A stretch of 64,000 bases of DNA from DATARH01 sp035504235 (GTDB lineage: Bacteria; Pseudomonadota; Alphaproteobacteria; ATCC43930; CGMCC-115725). Made by a program: the position numbers and the translations under genes. This document shows, one piece after another, positions 58,058 to 64,000 of the stretch. The notes beneath the pieces were generated by a model. It worked only from the letters and a program-made list of their open reading frames with translations. It did no database searches and had not been told where the DNA came from. Each line of letters begins with the position of its first letter. Within the stretch, counting starts at the first letter, position 1. The stretch is from assembly GCA_035504235.1 (NCBI GenBank), contig DATJSH010000281.1:16349-80348 (forward strand), given 5' to 3'.

Positions 58058-60010
58058 TTGGCCGCGATATTTCGCCTGTTGTTGATCGCTGCTGCTCTGG
58101 TCGCCTTGACCGCGCGCTCGCCGGCGGAAGATCTGTCCGACACCGATCGCACCGCCGCCATCGCGGCTATCAACGCCGCGCGCGCCGGCGATTGGACCCA
58201 GGCTTATACCGAGGCCGGACGCAGCAACAGTCCGCTGCCAATGAAGATCGTCAAATGGTTGGATTACACCCGTGCCAACGTCACCGGCCGGTTTTCCGAC
58301 ATCTCCGTTTTTATCGAGCAGAACCCCGACTGGCCGGCCCAAAAGATTCTGCGCCGTCAGGCCGAAGTAGCGCTCGCCGCCGAGAGTGATGATGTCGCGG
58401 CATCGTGGCTGAAGCGCTTTCCGCCGGTGACCCCACTTGGCAAGGCGCGGCTGGCGGCGATCCAGATGGTGCGCGGCGACACCGAAGGCGGCCTCGCGGC
58501 GCTGCGTGACGCTTGGATCAGCGGTGATCTCAATGCCGGCGACGAGCATGATTTCCTTACCCGCTACGGTTCCAATATTCGCCCGGAGGATGACATCAAG
58601 CGGCTCGACCGCCTGCTATGGGACCAACAGGGCGAGGCGGCGCGGCGCATGCTGCCGATGGTGCCGCCGGATTATCGCGCCGAGGCGCTCGCGCGGCTGG
58701 CGCTTTATACAAATGTGCCCAATGCCGGGACTTTGGTGGCGCAAGTGCCGGAGGCCCTGCGCAACGATCCCGGTCTGGTCTTCGCTATCGTCCATTGGGA
58801 TCGCCGCAACGACCAGTACGATGCCGCGGCGCAGCTTTTGCTCGCCCACCCCGACAATCCCGTCCGCCCGGCGAACTGGGCCGCCGAACGCGAGATCGTC
58901 GCCCGCCGTCTATTGTCCACCGGTAATGCCGACCTCGCCTACAGGGTCATCCAGCAGACCACGCTCAGCGACAGCGCCGCCTATTCCGACGCCGAGTTCC
59001 TCTCGGGTTATATCGCGCTGCGCTTCATGAAGGACCCGAAGCTCGCCTTCGAGCATTTCTCGCGCGTGCTGGCGCGCTCGACGACGCCATGGGGCAAATC
59101 GCGCGCGGCCTATTGGAGCGGGCGCGCCGCGGCGGCCGAGGGTAAGCCCGACCTCGCCGCCAAATGGTATGCCGCGGGTGCGGAGAACATGGTGACCTTC
59201 TACGGCCAGCTTGCCGCGCACCAGCTCGGCGACGACGCGCCGCCGCATCCGCTGCCGGAACCGCGCCCGACCCCGTCGCAACTCGCCGATTTTAACGCCA
59301 AGCCGTTGGTGCAAGCCGCCAGCCTCTTCGCCAGCGCTGGCGATCGTGACCACCTCAAAACCTTTTTGATGCAGGAAGCCGATCTGTCGAAGCAGCCAAT
59401 CGAATTCGCCATGGTGGCGGCCTATGCCGAGCGGCTCGGCCGGGTTGATGTGGCAATATCCGTCGCAAAGCGCTCGATCGACGCCGGAATGCCGCTCATG
59501 ATCCACGGCTACCCGGTAACGACGTTGCCATCGGGCGGAAATGTCGAACCGGCATTACTCCTCGCTATCACACGCACCGAAAGCGCCTTCGACCAATATG
59601 CGATGAGCGGCGTCGGCGCGCGCGGGCTGATGCAGCTGATGCCGGGCACCGCGGCGCTGATCTCCAAGCAACTGCAACTGCCGTACTCTGTCGACCGATT
59701 GACCGGCGACGGGCTCTACAACCTGACCCTCGGCCGCGCCTATGTCGAAAAGATGCTTGACGATTTCGGCGGTTCCTACCCGCTGGCGATCGCCGCCTAT
59801 AATGCCGGGCCGGGGCGCATCCGCGAATGGCTGCAGGAATACGGCGACCCGCGCGGCAAGCAAGTCGACATGGTCGATTGGATCGAGGCGATCCCATTCA
59901 CCGAGACCCGGCTTTACGTGCAACGCGTGCTCGAAAGCGTGCAGATTTATCGCGGCCAGGATACGAGCAATACTGCGGCGTTTTCGCTCGCCGCCGATCT
60001 GGCGCGCTAA
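58058..60010 (+). CDS. Soluble lytic murein transglycosylase (Slt-type)
   Basis: 650 aa from the TTG at 58058, which has AGGAG nine bases upstream and gives a clean signal peptide (MAAIFRLLLIAAALVALTAR, cleavage after SPA). An ATG at 57890 is in frame but would bury the signal peptide behind 55 polar residues and lies on the dapA start. An alpha-helical superhelix (to about residue 480) is followed by the GH23 domain with catalytic Glu in AITRTESAFD, GLMQLMPGTA and AYNAGPGRIREW. It cleaves the MurNAc-GlcNAc bond to form anhydro-muropeptides in the periplasm. Confidence 0.92.
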   Translation: MAAIFRLLLIAAALVALTARSPAEDLSDTDRTAAIAAINAARAGDWTQAYTEAGRSNSPLPMKIVKWLDYTRANVTGRFSDISVFIEQNPDWPAQKILRRQAEVALAAESDDVAASWLKRFPPVTPLGKARLAAIQMVRGDTEGGLAALRDAWISGDLNAGDEHDFLTRYGSNIRPEDDIKRLDRLLWDQQGEAARRMLPMVPPDYRAEALARLALYTNVPNAGTLVAQVPEALRNDPGLVFAIVHWDRRNDQYDAAAQLLLAHPDNPVRPANWAAEREIVARRLLSTGNADLAYRVIQQTTLSDSAAYSDAEFLSGYIALRFMKDPKLAFEHFSRVLARSTTPWGKSRAAYWSGRAAAAEGKPDLAAKWYAAGAENMVTFYGQLAAHQLGDDAPPHPLPEPRPTPSQLADFNAKPLVQAASLFASAGDRDHLKTFLMQEADLSKQPIEFAMVAAYAERLGRVDVAISVAKRSIDAGMPLMIHGYPVTTLPSGGNVEPALLLAITRTESAFDQYAMSGVGARGLMQLMPGTAALISKQLQLPYSVDRLTGDGLYNLTLGRAYVEKMLDDFGGSYPLAIAAYNAGPGRIREWLQEYGDPRGKQVDMVDWIEAIPFTETRLYVQRVLESVQIYRGQDTSNTAAFSLAADLAR

Positions 60011-60022
60011 GCGCCGCCGGCG

Positions 60023-61480
60023 CTAGTTCCGCTCTGTCGCCGGAACCGCCTGCACGAAGCGCGAGAGTTCGAAGAACTTTTCGGGGTCCTGCGGCTCGCC
60101 ATTGACGTCGATCTCGTAGAGGAGGTGTGGCCCGGTGCTCCGGCCCGTCGACCCTTCGAGGCCGACTTCCGTGCCGGTCGCGACACGCTCGCCGACATTC
60201 ACCGTGCACCGCGCCAGATGGCTATAACGGGTCACAATGCCGTGGCCGTGGTCGACCTCGACAATCTTGCCGTAATCGCTGCGATAACCCGAAAAGGTGA
60301 CGACGCCAGGCGCAGCGGCGTAAACGGGCTCGCCGTAGGGCGCAGCAAGGTCGATGCCCGGGTGAAACGCCGCACGGCCGTTGAACGGGTCGGTGCGCTC
60401 GCCGAAGGGGCTGGTAACCCGGTAATTCTCGATCGGGACCCTGACCGGCAAGGTCTTGACCAAGGTTTGGAGCGCGGCAAGCTTTTGCGGGCTCAGCGAA
60501 TCGACCATCTGGCCGTGCGCCGGAATAAACGGGCCGCCCTCGTCGCGATTGACGCCCATATCCGCAAATAGGTGACCGACATCGACGCCGGCGCTCGCCA
60601 GCACTCGCGCGATATGATCGACAGCGCCATGCGCCACCACAACGGGCGCTGTCATCACTGCCCCCGCGGCGCTCGCCACGGCCGCGGGCGCCGAAACGAC
60701 CATCTGGGCCGCATTCGGCAGCGGCGCGTTGAGCACGCCGGCGACCCGTTGCGGCGGTTCGGTCGGTGCAGGTCTCGCGGCTGCGACCGCCGCCGGCGCC
60801 GCTGTTGCGACAGGTGCGGGCGTTGCCGCGGCCACAGCGGGCTGCGCGTGCCGCAACGCCGATTGCTTTTCAAGCTCGCCGACCCGCGCCTTCAGCCGGT
60901 CGCGGTCAGAGGACATTTCTTCGAGCTTTTTCTGCCACTGGTCGATCTGGTTCATCAGATCGGACTGTTTCACCTGCTGTTGCGCGAGATCGGCCTCGGC
61001 CTTGCTGAGCCGCGCCGCCAAGGTTGCGCGTTCCGCCTCCGCCATATGGAGCTGCTGCGACAGCTGGGCAGCCTTGTCGCCCTTGGCCGCCGGTTCGGCG
61101 GCCGACGGCGCGACCTGCGCCTGAGCCCGCGCGTGCATTTCCTCGGTAAGCGCCACGACACGGCTTTGCGCGGCTGAAAGGTCGCGGTTCGACGCGGCAA
61201 CTTTGTCGCGCAACTGCGCCAACTCGTCCTGTAAATCCATGTTGGCGGCTTCGACCCGGCTCGTCGTCTGCTGGGCGTCTGCCAGATTGCGCAGGTGGTG
61301 CATATAGCCCATCGCGCTGAAGCCGATCGCAATAATCGCCATCCCGGCCGCCGAAGCGAGCCGCACGTGTTTGCGTTCAGCGCCTGTACGGATAAGCCTG
61401 AGCGCCGATGTAATCGGCCGGGCAATGAATCCGATCTCGGGGAGCCGGAGAGCTCCCTTTTGCATCAGATTGCCGAGCAT
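60023..61480 (-). CDS. M23/LytM-domain protein, probably zinc-deficient
   Basis: 485 aa. One membrane segment (about residues 42-60), a long coiled coil (about 65-215), an Ala/Pro linker, and a LytM domain from about 355: SPFGERTDPFNGRAAFHPGIDLAAPYG has the first ligands His and Asp. The terminal motif, normally GPHLHYE, reads GPHLLYEI, so one zinc-ligand histidine is replaced by Leu. The layout is that of EnvC/DipM-type division or envelope regulators, which can lack enzyme activity. It converges with the transglycosylase gene, 12 bp apart. Confidence 0.87.
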   Translation of the reverse strand: MLGNLMQKGALRLPEIGFIARPITSALRLIRTGAERKHVRLASAAGMAIIAIGFSAMGYMHHLRNLADAQQTTSRVEAANMDLQDELAQLRDKVAASNRDLSAAQSRVVALTEEMHARAQAQVAPSAAEPAAKGDKAAQLSQQLHMAEAERATLAARLSKAEADLAQQQVKQSDLMNQIDQWQKKLEEMSSDRDRLKARVGELEKQSALRHAQPAVAAATPAPVATAAPAAVAAARPAPTEPPQRVAGVLNAPLPNAAQMVVSAPAAVASAAGAVMTAPVVVAHGAVDHIARVLASAGVDVGHLFADMGVNRDEGGPFIPAHGQMVDSLSPQKLAALQTLVKTLPVRVPIENYRVTSPFGERTDPFNGRAAFHPGIDLAAPYGEPVYAAAPGVVTFSGYRSDYGKIVEVDHGHGIVTRYSHLARCTVNVGERVATGTEVGLEGSTGRSTGPHLLYEIDVNGEPQDPEKFFELSRFVQAVPATERN

Positions 61481-61889
61481 TCTCCCCCGCGTTCCTGCGG
61501 CCCGAGATGAGCCAAATCCGACACCCAGTAACGGCCACGACCGGTTTCGTCAGCCGGTCAGCGCCCCCGCATACAAAAAACCCTAGTCAAGTGAGTCAGG
61601 TATTGCAACAACAAATCCACCATTCCATCATCTATGCCACGACTATATCTTTTAAAGAAACACGCCTCACGCATTTCTTGGCAATCATTCATCAGTTGCG
61701 ACGACAGCAAAGAAATTGGCATTGCCGTCACGTCTTGACAGCAACATCAGAATTGCCGGGTAGAGAAGCGTCAGTATTGGTATGGAAGCAAATTCGGCGC
61801 ACAGACAGCCTGGTTTTATCCACCGATTTCTGCAAAAACCGCGGCACGATCGCAACACTGCGTTGCAGAAATGCAACGCATGACCTTTT
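61481..61889. other. AT-richer intergenic region between M23 gene and ABC transporter gene
   Basis: About 410 bases, less GC-rich than the surroundings, with A/T-rich pieces such as catctatgccacgactatat and tcttttaaagaaac. It must contain the M23 promoter. A plus-strand ORF (61507-61893) spans it, but its residue composition (many Thr, Arg, His, no motif) and missing ribosome site argue against coding. No RNA gene recognised. Confidence 0.45.
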
Positions 61890-63692
61890 TTAGGCGGACA
61901 AAGGAACGACGGGGGATGTTTCTGGATCGGTCAGGAACTGCGTGCGGTAATAGCCGGCGAAGATGCCGTTACGCCGCAAGAGCTCGTTGAGTGTGCCTTG
62001 CTCGGCGATGCCGCCATCTCGCAGCACCACGATTCGATCGCAGGTGCGAATCGTCGATAGGCGATGCGCAATGATAAAGGTCGTGCGGCCCCGCATCAGC
62101 GTCTCGATCGCCGCCATGACCAACGCTTCGGTCTCGACGTCAAGCGCCGATGTCGGCTCGTCGAGAACGAGGATAGGCGCGTCCCGCAACAGCGCACGGG
62201 CGATGGTGACTCGCTGCTTCTCGCCCTCCGATAGCGCCACACCCGATTCGCCGACCAGCGTCTCGTAGCCGTCAGCGAGCTCCAGGATACGGTCGTGGAT
62301 ATGGGCGCGCCGCGCGGCATCCTCGATCGCGATGTCGTCGGCGCCCGGCCGCCCGTAGGCGATGTTGTCGCGTACCGACAGGGGAAAAATCAACGGCGGC
62401 TGCAGCACCATGCCGATCTGGCTGCGCAGTGACTTGAGCTGGTAGTCCCGCGCATCGACCCCATCGATTTCAACGGTCCCCGCCACGGGATCGAAGAAGC
62501 GAGGCAGCAAGCCGAGGAGCGTCGACTTGCCCGCGCCGGTCGAGCCGACGACGGCGATCTTCGCGCCCGGCGGCACGGCGAAATCGATATTGTCGAGCAC
62601 TGGCGTCTCGGGCAGGTAGCGAAAGCTCACCCCGCGCCAAGCGACCTGGCCGCGCGCCCCTTCAGCGGGGAATTGCCGCGTGCCGCTGGGCAGATCGGGT
62701 TCGGTGTCGAGCACCTCGAAAACCCGCCGGGCGCCGACCCTAGCGCCGGCGATCAGCCCCCAGCTCTGGGTGATCTGATTAATCGGCGTGTAGAGCTGCG
62801 CGAGGTAGGAGATGAAGACGAGCAGCTGTCCGAGGGACAGTGTCCCGCTCATCACCGCGCGCGCGCCGACATAAACGACAAGGGCTGTGCCGGCGGCGAT
62901 CGTCAGATTGACGACCCCGGAATAGAGAGTCTGCCAGCTGTAAAGCCGCAGCGACCAGCGGAGACTCTCGCGGCTCGCGCCGAGGAAGCGACGATGCTCG
63001 TCGTCCTCGCGGGTGAAAGCCTGGACGATCTTGATCGCGCTCATCGTCCATTGGACGAGCGAATAGACGCGGCTTTCGCGTTCCCGCGCCTCGGTCGAAA
63101 TGCTGACGATCTTCTTATTGAAGCTCGAAATCAGCACAAAAAGCACGGGCACCACGGTCAGCGCGGCGACCGTCAGCGCCGCGTCCATCGGGAACAGGAC
63201 GATGAGCATGCCGGCAAGCAGGATCACCGCCGATAGGATCGGCAAGATCCCGTTCATGATCATCGTCTGCACCGCGAAGCTGTCGGCCGTGATGCGGTAC
63301 ATCAGGTCGCCGACCCGCTGCCGGCCGTGATAGGCGAGCGACTGGCGCTGGAGGTGCGCGTAAAGCGCGCCGCGCAGATCGTTGACCATGTTCTGGCCGA
63401 CGCGGATCGTCGTGTAGTAGTGCAGCTGGGTCAGCGCGCCGCCGCCGAAATTGACGAGCACAATCCCGAGGCACGCGAACAGCAGCAGCTCGCCCTTGGG
63501 CAACGTCAACAACGTCGCGATCGGGTTATCGGCCGCCGGCGTCTTTCCGCCGAGGACGTAGTCGATGACCACCTGCAGCGGCCACGGCTTCAACAGCTCG
63601 AAACCGGCGATTAGGAACACCTGCCCCAGCGCCCAGATCACCTGCCAGCGATAGGCCCGCAGATAGGGCAGGATCTTGCGAATGACGGCCAT
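61890..63692 (-). CDS. ABC transporter, fused permease and ATP-binding protein (exporter type)
   Basis: 600 aa half-transporter. Six membrane segments fill the N-terminal 320 residues. The ATPase domain follows with Walker A GSTGAGKST, Q-loop GMVLQPPL, signature LSEGEKQR, Walker B ILVLDEPTSALD and the H-loop AHRLST. Typical MsbA/LmrA-like homodimeric exporter; the signature is LSEGE rather than LSGGQ. The ATG at 63692 (MAVIRKILPYL) is preferred to a TTG at 63731. It follows the next gene by 4 bp. Substrate unknown. Confidence 0.92.
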   Translation of the reverse strand: MAVIRKILPYLRAYRWQVIWALGQVFLIAGFELLKPWPLQVVIDYVLGGKTPAADNPIATLLTLPKGELLLFACLGIVLVNFGGGALTQLHYYTTIRVGQNMVNDLRGALYAHLQRQSLAYHGRQRVGDLMYRITADSFAVQTMIMNGILPILSAVILLAGMLIVLFPMDAALTVAALTVVPVLFVLISSFNKKIVSISTEARERESRVYSLVQWTMSAIKIVQAFTREDDEHRRFLGASRESLRWSLRLYSWQTLYSGVVNLTIAAGTALVVYVGARAVMSGTLSLGQLLVFISYLAQLYTPINQITQSWGLIAGARVGARRVFEVLDTEPDLPSGTRQFPAEGARGQVAWRGVSFRYLPETPVLDNIDFAVPPGAKIAVVGSTGAGKSTLLGLLPRFFDPVAGTVEIDGVDARDYQLKSLRSQIGMVLQPPLIFPLSVRDNIAYGRPGADDIAIEDAARRAHIHDRILELADGYETLVGESGVALSEGEKQRVTIARALLRDAPILVLDEPTSALDVETEALVMAAIETLMRGRTTFIIAHRLSTIRTCDRIVVLRDGGIAEQGTLNELLRRNGIFAGYYRTQFLTDPETSPVVPLSA

Positions 63693-63696
63693 CGCG

Positions 63697-64000
63697 TCAG
63701 GCGCTGCGGGTGACCGGATCGACCGGGACAAGCGCGCACTCGCGCGCCGCTTCCTCGATCACCGCGTGCAGACGGCGCGCGACCATAGTGAGCTGCCAGG
63801 CGGCAACACCGGCGCAGGCCGCCGTCGGCACGGCGAAGATCACTGCTGTCGGCATCCAACCGACGATCAGGCTCACCCCAGTCAGTACGGCGAACCCGCC
63901 GATCGCCAGGCGCGCGCAGGGCGACAGGCGCAGCGCCGAGCGCACCCGCAACAGCCGCTTGTCGGCGCCGTGATTCTCGCCGGCGATCACGACGCGCGCG
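63697..64000 (-). CDS. Membrane protein, 5' end outside window
   Basis: The frame is open to the window edge; 97 residues can be read from a GTG at 63990, but the start may be further upstream. Two hydrophobic helices (CARLAIGGFAVLTGVSLIVG and WMPTAVIFAVPTAAC-like) are followed by a helical tail (MVARRLHAVIEEAA). No family recognised. It ends 4 bp before the ABC transporter start, so the two are likely co-transcribed. Confidence 0.55.
   Translation of the reverse strand, partial: ARVVIAGENHGADKRLLRVRSALRLSPCARLAIGGFAVLTGVSLIVGWMPTAVIFAVPTAACAGVAAWQLTMVARRLHAVIEEAARECALVPVDPVTRSA

Noticed and set aside
61507..61893. Possible 128-codon gene in the AT-richer gap
   Set aside because: No ribosome site, no motif, residue mix like translated noncoding sequence, and it runs into the ABC gene end.
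1..64000. CRISPR arrays, IS elements and integrated phage
   Set aside because: No spaced direct-repeat series, transposase, integrase or phage structural gene is visible anywhere in the window.

Overview
The window is a GC-rich chromosome segment that reads as an alphaproteobacterium. The evidence is the set of alphaproteobacterial families (DUF2794, a PopZ/DUF2497-type protein, a LabA-like NYN protein), the der-bamB-yfgM order, and two intergenic palindromic repeats of a type I associate with Rhizobiales and related groups. I cannot fix the order (Rhizobiales or Rhodospirillales-like). I see no rRNA, tRNA, CRISPR array, IS element or intact prophage.

Layout. 1-2.9 kb: end of an MHS-type transporter coupled to an SDR, facing the der-bamB-yfgM-like operon (1.5-4.9 kb). 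5.2-12.5 kb: DUF2794; an operon of 2-keto-4-pentenoate hydratase, a GATase-like protein and cytochrome b561; serine-glyoxylate aminotransferase; two tandem Crp/Fnr regulators; a cupin. 12.6-18.5 kb: a large FAD/Fe-S 2-hydroxyacid oxidoreductase, a GFA protein, a DUF924 protein and an alpha/beta hydrolase. 18.7-20.7 kb: small membrane proteins and an exported beta-propeller.

20.7-38.6 kb (minus strand) is the centre of the window: one long cellulose gene cluster transcribed bcsP/ccp-like, bcsAB fusion, bcsC TPR part, bcsC barrel part, three tandem SGNH hydrolases, algF-, algI- and algJ-like O-acetylation genes, bcsD, bcsZ. It joins a Komagataeibacter-type cellulose machine (BcsAB fusion, BcsD, Ccp-like protein) to a Wss/alginate-type acetylation set, and adds three SGNH paralogues and a BcsC divided into two exported proteins. 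The simplest reading is an O-acetylated, BcsD-organised cellulose whose acetylation may be edited. That reading is inference.

38.8-45 kb: an AceE/transketolase-like enzyme, erpA, a probable heat-shock unit (RpoH-like promoter, a 60-codon ORF, two Hsp20 genes, a strong stem-loop, a 72-aa protein), a DUF5681 pair and a Tyr/Pro-rich exported protein. 45.2-64 kb is mostly housekeeping: xthA, a PilZ protein, an RCK-flanked K+ channel, a KamA/EpmB-type radical SAM protein, valS, popZ-like, a TolC-type protein, a Pcm-like methyltransferase, folK, a NYN protein, a family-5-like uracil-DNA glycosylase, smpB, dapA, a lytic transglycosylase, an M23 protein that lacks a zinc ligand, and an ABC exporter.
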